Below, piece after piece: positions 1 through 5,718 of a stretch of 8,634 bases of DNA (position 1 is its first letter; each line of letters opens with the position of its first letter). The notes below the pieces were generated by a model that saw only the letters and a list, made by a program, of their open reading frames with translations, had not been told where the DNA came from and searched no databases. This DNA is from Candidatus Symbiobacter sp. (GTDB lineage Bacteria > Pseudomonadota > Alphaproteobacteria > Elsterales > Elsteraceae). Both the position numbers and the translations under genes were made by a program. Where the stretch lies: NCBI GenBank assembly GCA_030054015.1, contig JASGCR010000080.1, positions 1-8,634 on the forward strand, read 5' to 3'.

Positions 1-42
1 CGCTACGCGGCAAAAATCTGCGGGTAATGACGCCCCTTTTTT

Positions 43-67
43 AGGACTTAATCAGACTTTCCTTAAG
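43..67 (-). repeat. Intergenic repeat copy 1 (inverted partner of 8569-8593)
   Basis: Read on the minus strand, these 25 bases match 8569-8593 at 21 of 25 positions; the shared core reads GTCTGA(A/T)TAAGTCC. The copy also overlaps a local dyad: GACTTAA at 45-51 and TTAAGTC at 63-69 with an 11-nt loop. Both copies lie in intergenic DNA beside a C/G-rich palindrome, the usual setting of short dispersed bacterial repeats. The similarity is seen directly. Membership in a genome-wide family is inferred. Confidence 0.5.
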
Positions 68-88
68 TCGAGCAACAATGATGCCCTC

Positions 89-108
89 CCCCTCCCTACG
101 GGGAGGGG
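89..108. repeat. C/G-rich palindrome with UACG loop
   Basis: Perfect 8-bp arms CCCCTCCC (89-96) and GGGAGGGG (101-108) enclose TACG. As RNA this would be C(UACG)G, a member of the exceptionally stable UNCG tetraloop class. No T-tract follows on the plus strand (GAAGTCGAAACGG), so it is not a textbook intrinsic terminator. It resembles the short palindromic extragenic repeats common in bacterial intergenic DNA. Confidence 0.55.
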
Positions 109-154
109 AAGTCGAAACGGTCGTCGCGTCTGCCGCCCGTGCTGCATTATTCTG

Positions 155-183
155 GTGACGACGGCCTTAAAATCAGATATGAA
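155..183 (+). promoter_or_regulatory. Possible tRNA-Pro promoter
   Basis: GTGACG (155-160), 17 nt, then TATGAA (178-183) gives a sigma70-like pair that would start transcription about 30 nt before the mature tRNA. An overlapping alternative -10 is TAAAAT at 168-173. Both matches are imperfect, and the call rests mainly on position. Confidence 0.25.
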
Positions 184-219
184 GAAGCCCAAGCGGTCGG
201 AATTCCATGTCGATCATGG

Positions 220-296
220 CGGAGCGTAGCGCAGCCTGGTAGCGCATCAGACTGGGGGTCTGGGGGTCGCAGGTTCAAATCCTGTCGCTCCGACCA
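220..296 (+). tRNA. tRNA-Pro (anticodon GGG)
   Basis: A 77-nt cloverleaf. The acceptor arms CGGAGCG (220-226) and CGCTCCG (286-292) pair over 7 bp. The anticodon stem is TCAGA/TCTGG with loop CTGGGGG, giving anticodon GGG (proline, reading CCC/CCU). The T arm contains GGTTCAAAT, the discriminator base is A293, and the 3' CCA (294-296) is encoded. No T-rich terminator follows before the next gene 64 nt downstream, so the primary transcript may continue into the cinA-like gene. I saw no second copy of the tRNA 3' end in the window, so there is no sign of tRNA-targeted integration here. Confidence 0.96.
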
Positions 297-360
297 TATT
301 TTCTCGAGCATCCCCCACCCAAGCCATCCCAATCCCGATGATCGGAGCGGGGAGCAACCC

Positions 361-1173
361 ATGTCCACCAACCCATTACCCCAACCGACCGCCGCCGCCG
401 TGATTATCGGCAATGAAATCTTGTCAGGACGTACGGTCGAGGGCAACCTCAATTACCTTGCCAAAAAATTGGGCGCAAAAGGCATCCATCTGGCCGAAGC
501 CCGCCTGATCGAAGATGACGAGGCGATGATCATGGCCACGCTCAATGAATTGCGTCGCCGCTATGATTATGTTTTCACGAGCGGCGGCATTGGCCCGACC
601 CATGATGACATCACGGCCCTGGCGGTGGCGAAAACTTTTGGCGTGGAATTGCGTCCCGATCCCCGCGCCGTTGCCATCTTAACCGCGCATTATCCGCCGG
701 GTGGCCTCACCCCCGCGCGCGCCAAAATGACCGAGATTCCGGTCGGGGCCGAACTTATTCCCAATCCGGTGTCAAAAGCCCCCGGCTTTTCGCTTGGCAA
801 TGTCCATGTCATGGCGGGGGTGCCGGATATTTTCCGCGCGATGGTGGATGAATTGCTGCCCAATTTGGCGGGCGGGGCGGTGACATTGGCCCAAACCATC
901 ACCTGCGCCATCGGCGAAAGCTTTATCGCGGCGGAGCTTGCGGCCATACAAAAAGATTTTCCCGACGTGCAAATGGGGTCTTATCCATTTTACCGCCCGC
1001 CAAGTCAGACCGGCAGCGGCAGTAGCGGCGACGGCAGTAGCAGCAGCAGTCCCTTTGGCACCGCCCTGGTGTTGCGCAGCACCGATGCGGCAAGGCTTGA
1101 CCAGGCGCGGGATGCATTAGGGGCAAGCCTAACCGCGCAAAAAATCCCCTTTACGGTCGAGCCGCGCACATGA
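361..1173 (+). CDS. CinA-type MoaB/Mog-domain protein (competence/damage-inducible protein A-like)
   Basis: A 270-aa single-domain protein of the CinA N-terminal (molybdopterin-binding, PF00994-like) family. The signature is clear: IIGNEILSGRTVEGN near residues 15-29, TSGGIGPTHDD at 73-83 (the glycine-rich nucleotide/pterin-type loop) and GVPDIFRAMVDE near 153-164. The C-terminal PncC-type amidase domain of full-length CinA is absent, as is common in alphaproteobacterial homologues, so nicotinamide-nucleotide deamidation is not predicted and the substrate is uncertain. The ATG at 361 is chosen because GGAG (351-354) lies 6 nt upstream; the longer open frame to 139 would read through the tRNA. 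Residues 215-230 are a Ser/Gly-rich low-complexity insertion. The stop overlaps the next start as ATGA. Confidence 0.88.
   Translation: MSTNPLPQPTAAAVIIGNEILSGRTVEGNLNYLAKKLGAKGIHLAEARLIEDDEAMIMATLNELRRRYDYVFTSGGIGPTHDDITALAVAKTFGVELRPDPRAVAILTAHYPPGGLTPARAKMTEIPVGAELIPNPVSKAPGFSLGNVHVMAGVPDIFRAMVDELLPNLAGGAVTLAQTITCAIGESFIAAELAAIQKDFPDVQMGSYPFYRPPSQTGSGSSGDGSSSSSPFGTALVLRSTDAARLDQARDALGASLTAQKIPFTVEPRT
1003..1050 (+). repeat. Ser/Gly-coding low-complexity insertion
   Basis: About 16 codons built from AGT/AGC/GGC-type triplets encode residues 215-230 of the CinA-like protein (SQTGSGSSGDGSSSSS). It falls between conserved family sequence on either side and looks like expansion of simple-sequence DNA in a surface loop. 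Confidence 0.55.
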
Positions 1174-2021
1174 GCGACCGCCCCATCCTGCACGTGCATT
1201 TGGTGTCGGATGCCACCGGCGAGACCGTGAACAGCGTCGCCAAAGCCGCCCTGGTGCAATTTTCCGAAGTTGATTACAAAACCCATCTCTGGTCGCTGGT
1301 GCGGTCGGCGGCGCATATGGAGCGGGTTTTGGCCGGGATCGAAGCCCAGCCTGGCCCGGTGCTTTATTCCTTGCTGGACGAAGCGGTGATCCCGCATTTG
1401 CGCAAAAAATGCCGCAAACTGCATGTGCCGGCGATAGCAGTGCTTGACCCGGTGATTGCCGGTTTGGCGCATTATTTGGGGATGAAAAGCGGTCACGAAC
1501 CCGGCAAACAACATGCGCTTGATGCCGCCTATTTCAACCGCATCGAGGCGATGAATTTCACCCTCGCCCATGATGATGGGCAATCGCCCTGGAGCGTGGG
1601 CGAGGCGGATATTATTCTGGTCGGGGTGTCGCGCAGTTCGAAAAGCCCGACCGCCATGTATCTCGCCAATCGCGGCCTCAAAGTCGCCAATGTCCCCTTT
1701 GTGCCGGGGGTGGAATTGCCGCCAGCCTTGTTTGCCAAAGCCACCGCCGAACACCCGCATCTGCCGATGATTATTGGCCTGAGCAACGATCCGAATCGCC
1801 TGGTACAATTGCGCCGCAACCGCTTGCGGCTGCTGCATGAAAATGAAGAAACCGATTATACCAGCATGGAAAGCGTGCGGCGCGAAGTCAATGCCGCCCA
1901 GCGATTATTTACCGAACAGGGCTGGCCGGTCATTGATGTGACCCGCCGCTCGATCGAAGAATCCGCCGCCGAAATTTTGCGCCTTTGGGAAGACCGCCAC
2001 CATGTTGTTGCTGCATCTTGA
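1170..2021 (+). CDS. Kinase-pyrophosphorylase regulating PPDK/PEP synthase (DUF299, PPSR/PDRP family)
   Basis: A 283-aa cytosolic bifunctional regulator. In this family one enzyme inactivates pyruvate,phosphate dikinase or PEP synthase by ADP-dependent threonine phosphorylation and reactivates it by Pi-dependent pyrophosphate-forming dephosphorylation. Seen here are the N-terminal HLVSDATGETVNSVAKAALVQF block (residues 10-31, described in pieces), the P-loop-like G152VSRSSKSPT161, and the conserved IIGLSNDPNRLVQLRRNRL stretch (201-219). Length fits the family (about 270-290 aa). It starts inside the stop of the cinA-like gene (4-bp ATGA overlap) and overlaps maf by 20 nt, indicating translational coupling in one operon. 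The PPDK/PEP synthase target is not in this window, so which one it acts on is not decided. It is intact. Confidence 0.94.
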   Translation: MSDRPILHVHLVSDATGETVNSVAKAALVQFSEVDYKTHLWSLVRSAAHMERVLAGIEAQPGPVLYSLLDEAVIPHLRKKCRKLHVPAIAVLDPVIAGLAHYLGMKSGHEPGKQHALDAAYFNRIEAMNFTLAHDDGQSPWSVGEADIILVGVSRSSKSPTAMYLANRGLKVANVPFVPGVELPPALFAKATAEHPHLPMIIGLSNDPNRLVQLRRNRLRLLHENEETDYTSMESVRREVNAAQRLFTEQGWPVIDVTRRSIEESAAEILRLWEDRHHVVAAS

Positions 2022-2712
2022 TCCGCCGCTGATTCTGGCCTCCTCCAGCCCAGCGCGGGCGCAGTTATTACGCCAGGCCGGGATCGCGTTTGAGGCCAGG
2101 CCCGCCATCCTTGACGAAGAGGCGGTTAAACAGGCCGGACGGCACGAGGGATTAAATGCCAGCGTGGTCGCAGAGAATCTGGCCTGGCTCAAGGCCGTCA
2201 CGATTTCGCGGCGACACCCGGGCCGGTTGGTGATTGGCGGCGATCAAATGATGGAATCGGCGGGCATTTGGTATGATAAACCGGGCAATTTGGCGCGGGC
2301 GCGGCAACAGTTATTGGCCTTGGCGGGGCGCGAGCAAACCCTTTATTCGGCGGTGATGGTGGTCAAAGATGGGGTGCGGCTGTGGCACCAGGTGGTGGAA
2401 TCGCGCCTGTCCATGTTGCCGCTTGCGCCCGCCGAGATTGAGGCTTATTTGCAACAGGCTGGGGAAGAGGTGTGGCACAGCGTCGGGGCGGTGCATTATG
2501 AAGGGTTGGGCTTGCAATTATTCGACCAGGTGCGCGGGGATTATTTTGCCATTTTGGGCTTGCCGCTTTTGCCGTTAATGGGCTATTTGCGGCAATATTA
2601 TGGCGGCCTGGTTGATGGCGGCCTGGTTGATGGCGGCCTGGTTGATGATAACCTGGCTCATGATAATCTGGCTTATGATAATCTGGCGGCGGCAAAACCT
2701 GAAAGGGGTTGA
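2002..2712 (+). CDS. maf: Maf family nucleoside triphosphate pyrophosphatase
   Basis: Maf proteins hydrolyse non-canonical or methylated nucleoside triphosphates to monophosphates, a house-cleaning role once described as septum inhibition. The sequence shows the N-terminal LASSSPAR motif (residues 12-19), ENLAWLKA (58-65), the catalytic-aspartate motif IGGDQ (78-82) and GDYFAILGLPLLPL (179-192). The Q in GGDQ is typical of one Maf branch, rather than the DT form. The core ends near residue 200, the usual length. It is followed by about 36 extra residues made of pentapeptides (three GGLVD, then DNLAH, DNLAY, DNLAA) and AAKPERG. The start at 2002 lies inside the preceding gene, with GGGAAG about 10 nt upstream. 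The stop is 3 nt before coaE. Confidence 0.93.
   Translation: MLLLHLDPPLILASSSPARAQLLRQAGIAFEARPAILDEEAVKQAGRHEGLNASVVAENLAWLKAVTISRRHPGRLVIGGDQMMESAGIWYDKPGNLARARQQLLALAGREQTLYSAVMVVKDGVRLWHQVVESRLSMLPLAPAEIEAYLQQAGEEVWHSVGAVHYEGLGLQLFDQVRGDYFAILGLPLLPLMGYLRQYYGGLVDGGLVDGGLVDDNLAHDNLAYDNLAAAKPERG
2602..2691 (+). repeat. Six-unit 15-bp tandem repeat in the maf 3' end
   Basis: Three exact copies of GGCGGCCTGGTTGAT (2602-2646) are followed by three diverged units: GATAACCTGGCTCAT (2647-2661), GATAATCTGGCTTAT (2662-2676) and GATAATCTGGCGGCG (2677-2691). The period is five codons and in frame, so gain or loss of units only changes tail length. Identical early units next to diverged later ones suggest recent slippage at the 5' side. 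Confidence 0.9.
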
Positions 2713-2715
2713 GCC

Positions 2716-3357
2716 ATGAAAGTGATCGGCTTGACCGGATCGGTGGGCATGGGCAAATCGACGGTTGCCGCGATGTTGCGGCGGCATTTGCTTCCCGTCT
2801 TTGATGCGGATCGCATTGTGCATGATCTGTTGCGGGGAAATGGGCATTTGGGCCGAGCCGCCGTGGCCGAGATTGCCGCCCTGTTTCCCTTGAGCCTGGA
2901 AAGCAGCCAAGACGGGGGCAAAATAAACCGCGCGATTTTGGGAAAAATCGTGTTTGCCGAGCCGGAAAAATTGCGCCAGCTCGAAAAAATTCTCCATCCC
3001 AAGGTGGAAATTTTGCGGCAAAAATTTTTGCGCCTGCATCGCCGCCAGCGTCGCCGCCTGGTGGTGCTGGACATGCCGTTATTGTTTGAAACCCATAAAC
3101 AACATTTGTGCGACGTTATTATGGTCGTCCACGCCCCCGATTTTATCCAGGCCCAGCGGGTGCTGGCCCGCCCTGGCATGACACCGGAACGGCTGGCCGC
3201 CATCCGCCGCCAACAACTTTCTTCCCAAGCCAAATGCCGCCTGGCCGATGTCGTGCTGCCCACCGGTTTGGGGAAAGTTTTTACAATGCGGCGGCTCAAG
3301 AAATTTTGGCCGGCGTTGACGACCGCACGGCGGGCGGCAACGACCGCACGGCGTTAG
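2716..3357 (+). CDS. coaE: Dephospho-CoA kinase
   Basis: A 213-aa P-loop kinase for the last step of coenzyme A synthesis: ATP-dependent 3'-phosphorylation of dephospho-CoA. Seen are the Walker A G8SVGMGKST16, the catalytic/substrate motif D30AD32 followed by RIVHDLL, ILHPKV (92-97, LID region), VVLDMPLLFE (116-125), and a C-terminal SSQAKCRLADVVLPTG block (169-184) matching the family's Q..eek...AD.vI.N motif. The start has GAAAGGGG (2701-2708) 7 nt upstream. The last 13 residues (LTTARRAATTARR) come from tandem-repeat DNA and replace a normal C-terminus. In many alphaproteobacteria aroE sits between maf and coaE and dnaQ follows; neither is present here. Probably the last gene of the operon. 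Confidence 0.93.
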   Translation: MKVIGLTGSVGMGKSTVAAMLRRHLLPVFDADRIVHDLLRGNGHLGRAAVAEIAALFPLSLESSQDGGKINRAILGKIVFAEPEKLRQLEKILHPKVEILRQKFLRLHRRQRRRLVVLDMPLLFETHKQHLCDVIMVVHAPDFIQAQRVLARPGMTPERLAAIRRQQLSSQAKCRLADVVLPTGLGKVFTMRRLKKFWPALTTARRAATTARR

Positions 3358-3391
3358 CGACCGCGCGGCGGTAGCGACCGCGCGGCGGTAG
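3320..3391 (+). repeat. 17-bp (first unit 21-bp) tandem repeat spanning the coaE stop
   Basis: Units begin CGACCGC: 3320-3340 (21 bp), 3341-3357, 3358-3374 and 3375-3391 (17 bp each). The last two are identical (CGACCGCGCGGCGGTAG). Each 17-bp unit ends in TAG in the phase that terminates coaE, so the gene would end in the same way whatever the number of 17-bp copies. The first two units code for the CoaE tail; the last two are untranslated. Confidence 0.85.
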
Positions 3392-3404
3392 CGTTTCGTT
3401 TTTT
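3377..3404 (+). terminator. Probable intrinsic terminator of the coaE operon
   Basis: The last repeat unit folds into ACCGC (3377-3381), loop GCG, GCGGT (3385-3389). A T-rich tract TTTCGTTTTTT (3394-3404) follows after 4 nt. The preceding unit can form the same hairpin. The stem is short but fully GC-paired apart from one A-T, and the position right after coaE fits. Confidence 0.55.
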
Positions 3405-3418
3405 CATCCCGTTTATTG

Positions 3419-3454
3419 CCACGGGTTTCTGTCAATTCTTTTCCGTGGTATAAT
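3419..3454 (+). promoter_or_regulatory. Promoter and candidate operator of toxin-antitoxin module 1
   Basis: A perfect -10 TATAAT (3449-3454) has a weak -35 TTTCTG (3426-3431) at 17-nt spacing. A 6-bp dyad, CCACGG (3419-3424) and CCGTGG (3443-3448), flanks the -35 and abuts the -10. That is where an autorepressing antitoxin (or antitoxin-toxin complex) would act. The promoter is seen. The operator role is inferred from the known autoregulation of such modules. Confidence 0.5.
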
Positions 3455-3490
3455 GACGGATTGAGATCGTCTAAGTTAGGAGCGGAAACG

Positions 3491-3817
3491 ATGATAGATT
3501 TATCACTCGATTTGGGGGCTGAGACCGAGGTGCGCCTGGCCGAATATGCCGCCCAGTGTGGCACGGATGTTTCCGCAGCCCTGCGTGATGCAGTGCATGA
3601 GGCGGTGCGCCAATTATTGACCGCAAATTTGGACGACGCGGCGGAAACCTATCGCCCGCTCGGTGATCCCAATGAGGAAACTTTGGCCGCCGTCGCCGAA
3701 TTAAACGACCCCAACCGCGTCAAAGAAAAATTTTCCTTAGATGATTTCAAGCATTGGATGCGCGATGTCAAAGAAGAGGCGTTACGCGAAGAACAATTAG
3801 AGTCCAAACATGCGTGA
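3491..3817 (+). CDS. Ribbon-helix-helix antitoxin of module 1
   Basis: A 108-aa protein with a short N-terminal strand (MIDLSLDL) followed by two amphipathic helices (residues about 11-45), the pattern of an RHH/CopG-type DNA-binding dimer. An acidic, toxin-binding C-terminus follows (ELNDPNRVKEKF to ESKHA). It should neutralise the toxin encoded next and repress its own promoter. The ATG at 3491 is chosen for AGGAG (3478-3482) 8 nt upstream and for alignment with the start of the second antitoxin. Codons 15-66 are identical at DNA level to those of the antitoxin at 4145, while the C-terminal third is unrelated. It overlaps the toxin gene by 8 bp (ATGCGTGA). Confidence 0.85.
   Translation: MIDLSLDLGAETEVRLAEYAAQCGTDVSAALRDAVHEAVRQLLTANLDDAAETYRPLGDPNEETLAAVAELNDPNRVKEKFSLDDFKHWMRDVKEEALREEQLESKHA
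3533..3690 (+). repeat. 158-bp direct repeat, copy A
   Basis: Base-for-base identical to 4187-4344 by direct reading (offset 654). It lies wholly inside the antitoxin-1 coding region and covers the helices of the DNA-binding domain and the linker. Identity stops sharply on the right, where the C-terminal codons differ. On the left there are three scattered mismatches within 12 bp. Confidence 0.9.
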
Positions 3818-4094
3818 CATTGAAAAAGCCAAGAGTTTTCGCCAGGATTTAAAGCGTGAATCGCTCGGTCGCTATCGCAACCAAATTGACGAGCTTGTGT
3901 TCCAAGCCCTGACTTATTTGGCCGAAGACGTTCCCCTTCCCGCCAAATTTCACGATCATGCCCTCAAGGGTAAATTGCGTGGTTTTCGTGAGTGTCATTT
4001 AAAGCCGGATTTGTTGCTGATCTATCGCAAACCTGATGAGCATAGCCTGGAATTAACCCGCCTGGGTTCCCACAGCGAATTGGGATTGGGATAG
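3810..4094 (+). CDS. YafQ-family mRNA interferase toxin of module 1
   Basis: A 94-aa RelE-superfamily toxin, expected to cleave mRNA in the ribosomal A site. The family signature is strong: FHDHALKG (47-54), FRECHLKPDLLLIYRK (59-74) and LTRLGSHSELGL (82-93). Residues H50, H63, D67 and H88 correspond by position to the catalytic histidines and aspartate described for E. coli YafQ (H50, H63, D67, H87). Length matches (about 92 aa). It is translationally coupled to its antitoxin through an 8-bp overlap. It appears intact and presumably active unless held by its antitoxin. Confidence 0.92.
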   Translation: MRDIEKAKSFRQDLKRESLGRYRNQIDELVFQALTYLAEDVPLPAKFHDHALKGKLRGFRECHLKPDLLLIYRKPDEHSLELTRLGSHSELGLG

Positions 4095-4144
4095 CATCCA
4101 GGGTAATTTCTTTTGTGCATTTATCTGACACAGGAGCGGAAAAA

Positions 4145-4465
4145 ATGGTAACTTTATCTCTTGATTTGGGGGCCGAGACCGAGGCACGCCTGGCCGAATA
4201 TGCCGCCCAGTGTGGCACGGATGTTTCCGCAGCCCTGCGTGATGCAGTGCATGAGGCGGTGCGCCAATTATTGACCGCAAATTTGGACGACGCGGCGGAA
4301 ACCTATCGCCCGCTCGGTGATCCCAATGAGGAAACTTTGGCCGCGATGGCCGAGCTAAAAAATGGCGGCGGGAAAAGCTTTGCGACATTCGAAGAATTAA
4401 TGGCAGACCTCCATGCGGATGATTATACGCAGCACCCAATTCCGACGCGATTACCGTCGGATTGA
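4145..4465 (+). CDS. Ribbon-helix-helix antitoxin of module 2
   Basis: A 106-aa RHH antitoxin beginning MVTLSLDLGAETEARL, with GGAG in the AGGAGCGG leader upstream. It differs from antitoxin 1 at residues 2, 3 and 14, is identical from 15 to 66, then diverges completely (ELKNGGGKSFATFEELMADL to RLPSD). Residues 2-8 form the strand that contacts DNA in RHH proteins, so I2V and D3T could change operator preference; this is inference. The last 53 nt overlap the toxin gene, so the terminal 17 codons are constrained in two frames. No strong promoter is evident in the 50 nt after toxin 1; read-through from module 1 is possible. Confidence 0.83.
   Translation: MVTLSLDLGAETEARLAEYAAQCGTDVSAALRDAVHEAVRQLLTANLDDAAETYRPLGDPNEETLAAMAELKNGGGKSFATFEELMADLHADDYTQHPIPTRLPSD
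4187..4344 (+). repeat. 158-bp direct repeat, copy B
   Basis: Identical to 3533-3690. Homologous recombination between the copies would delete 654 bp, removing the C-terminus of antitoxin 1 and all of toxin 1, and leave a hybrid but functional-looking antitoxin 1/2 with toxin 2. Confidence 0.9.
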
Positions 4466-4697
4466 AAAGGGACGGTATAAACACGACATTGACCGAATGT
4501 TGGCGGAAATTATCATTCCGTTGGCGCAAGATATACCGCTTGCGGCCAAATTTCACGACCATGCTTTGACTGGCAAATGGAGTGGATACCGTGAATGCCA
4601 TTTAAGGCCAGATTTATTATTGATTTATGAAAAACCGAATAAAGACACCATGGAATTAACCCGCATGGGTTCTCATAGCGAATTGGGATTGGGATAA
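4413..4697 (+). CDS. YafQ-family mRNA interferase toxin of module 2
   Basis: A 94-aa paralogue of the toxin at 3810. The second halves match closely (AKFHDHAL.GK, RECHL.PDLLLIY, MGSHSELGLG), while the N-terminal 45 residues are much more divergent. The YafQ-type residues H50, H63, D67 and H88 are all present. The start could be the ATG at 4413 (same length as toxin 1) or the in-frame ATG at 4419; no good ribosome-binding site separates them. The 53-bp overlap with the antitoxin suggests strong translational coupling. Confidence 0.9.
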   Translation: MRMIIRSTQFRRDYRRIEKGRYKHDIDRMLAEIIIPLAQDIPLAAKFHDHALTGKWSGYRECHLRPDLLLIYEKPNKDTMELTRMGSHSELGLG

Positions 4698-4747
4698 CAC
4701 CCTAATTTATGATTGACCATCCCGCAAACACGTTTCCGCTTCTAAGG

Positions 4748-4776
4748 TTGATTTAAATTTAAGAAAATGCTTAGAT
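4748..4776 (+). promoter_or_regulatory. Possible promoter of the methyltransferase gene
   Basis: TTGATT (4748-4753), 17 nt, then TTAGAT (4771-4776). The -35 is good and the -10 poor. The -10 is followed by C, creating a GATC at 4774-4777, a potential Dam-type site if this methyltransferase recognises GATC (specificity unknown). The AT-rich spacer includes the palindrome ATTTAAAT. Confidence 0.3.
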
Positions 4777-4812
4777 CAAATGAGCAACTCTTAAAAAACA
4801 TTGGAGATAAAT

Positions 4813-5718
4813 ATGGCTGGAATCAATAGCCCATTTCGTTATGCTGGGGGTAAATTTTATGCCAGAAAACAAATATTGTCCCACATCCCAGTTCATTCTT
4901 CATATATCGAGCCCTTTGCAGGGGGAGCCAGCATTTTTTTTGCCAAAGAAAAAGTAAAAGAAAATTGGATAAATGACATAGATAGCGAATTAATAAATGT
5001 ATATAAAGTCATCCGTGATTTTCCGCAACAATTAATTGAATTTTTGAAACGCCCGATAAATAACGTTTGTGCAATTCCACAAGAATTTGTGCAAGATGTT
5101 CGTGTGGGCGATATGTTGCCTGCTTCTAAACAATTGCATCATTATTTTAAAAACTCATTTTCGCCAAAAAATGATTTAGAACGGGCGGCAAGATGGTTTT
5201 ACCTTAACCGTACATCTTATAGCGGGATAATGAATTTTCAAAATATGTACTTTGGTTATGGCGACAAATATTCAATGCAACCCAAAAACTGGCCACGAAA
5301 TATTTTAAGAACCAGCGAAAAATTGCAAAATGTAAAACTTACGGATTGGGATTTTGAGTTGGTCATTGACCAGGCACAAGACCAAGCCCTGGTTTTTCTT
5401 GATCCCCCTTATTTCAATGCCGATCAGGACAAATTTTACAATTGTTCATTTAGCAAACAGGATCATTTTCGGCTTGAGAAATGCATTAATCGTAACCAAG
5501 ATCGATTGTCCATTTTTATTACTTATGATAATACTCCAGAAATAAAAGCATTATACTCTTGGATGCCGATGATGTTCGATACGGAATGGAATTATTGCAT
5601 CCAAAGAACAGATGACCAGAAATTTAGATCAAACCGTAAAGGTGAAAGATATAAAGGGCAAGAATTGTTCTTAATGAATTATTCCATTGAAAGCGATTAT
5701 GCGCGTCTACTGGTTTGA
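4813..5718 (+). CDS. D12-class DNA adenine-N6 methyltransferase of a restriction-modification pair
   Basis: A 301-aa S-adenosylmethionine-dependent adenine methyltransferase of the Dam/D12 group. The family motifs are all present in order: F8RYAGGK14 (AdoMet binding), Y31IEPFAGGAS40 (motif I), NDIDSELINVYK (54-65), the target-recognition region roughly 75-160, and the catalytic D197PPYF201 (motif IV). The ATG at 4813 is preferred over the TTG at 4801 because GGAG (4803-4806) lies 6 nt before it and MAGINSPFRYAGGK is a typical N-terminus. Codons are AT-rich compared with the housekeeping genes, indicating transfer. It converges with and overlaps a nuclease candidate by 22 bp, which argues for a protective role in restriction-modification rather than a housekeeping Dam. 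The recognition sequence cannot be read from motifs. Confidence 0.92.
   Translation: MAGINSPFRYAGGKFYARKQILSHIPVHSSYIEPFAGGASIFFAKEKVKENWINDIDSELINVYKVIRDFPQQLIEFLKRPINNVCAIPQEFVQDVRVGDMLPASKQLHHYFKNSFSPKNDLERAARWFYLNRTSYSGIMNFQNMYFGYGDKYSMQPKNWPRNILRTSEKLQNVKLTDWDFELVIDQAQDQALVFLDPPYFNADQDKFYNCSFSKQDHFRLEKCINRNQDRLSIFITYDNTPEIKALYSWMPMMFDTEWNYCIQRTDDQKFRSNRKGERYKGQELFLMNYSIESDYARLLV

Noticed and set aside
220..296. tRNA-Pro as an integration site for the downstream cluster
   Set aside because: No repeat of the tRNA 3' end was found in the window, no integrase is present, and housekeeping genes directly follow the tRNA.
139..360. N-terminal extension of the CinA-like protein from an ATG at 139
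   Set aside because: It would translate through the whole tRNA gene. The ATG at 361 has a good ribosome-binding site and gives a family-typical N-terminus.
147..452. Minus-strand 101-aa open frame containing RQDLNLRPPDPQSDALP
   Set aside because: It is the antisense of the tRNA-Pro gene, a well-known source of spurious protein annotations. It also overlaps the start of the cinA-like gene.
1005..1838. 277-aa minus-strand open frame opposite the kinase-pyrophosphorylase gene
   Set aside because: It is rich in His, Gln, Arg and Gly and has no recognisable motif. It is the mirror of a strongly supported plus-strand gene.
2602..2691. Maf tail as a pentapeptide-repeat (A(D/N)LXX) domain
   Set aside because: Only three units resemble the motif, the central pattern has D rather than A two residues before Leu, and a real beta-helix needs many more coils.
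2575..3299. Two long minus-strand frames opposite coaE and the maf tail
   Set aside because: Shadows of confirmed coding sequence. Their repeats (AAINQ and similar) merely reflect the 15-bp DNA repeat.
4801..4812. TTG at 4801 as the methyltransferase start
   Set aside because: The ribosome-binding site GGAG is at 4803-4806, inside that extension, so the ATG at 4813 is the start.
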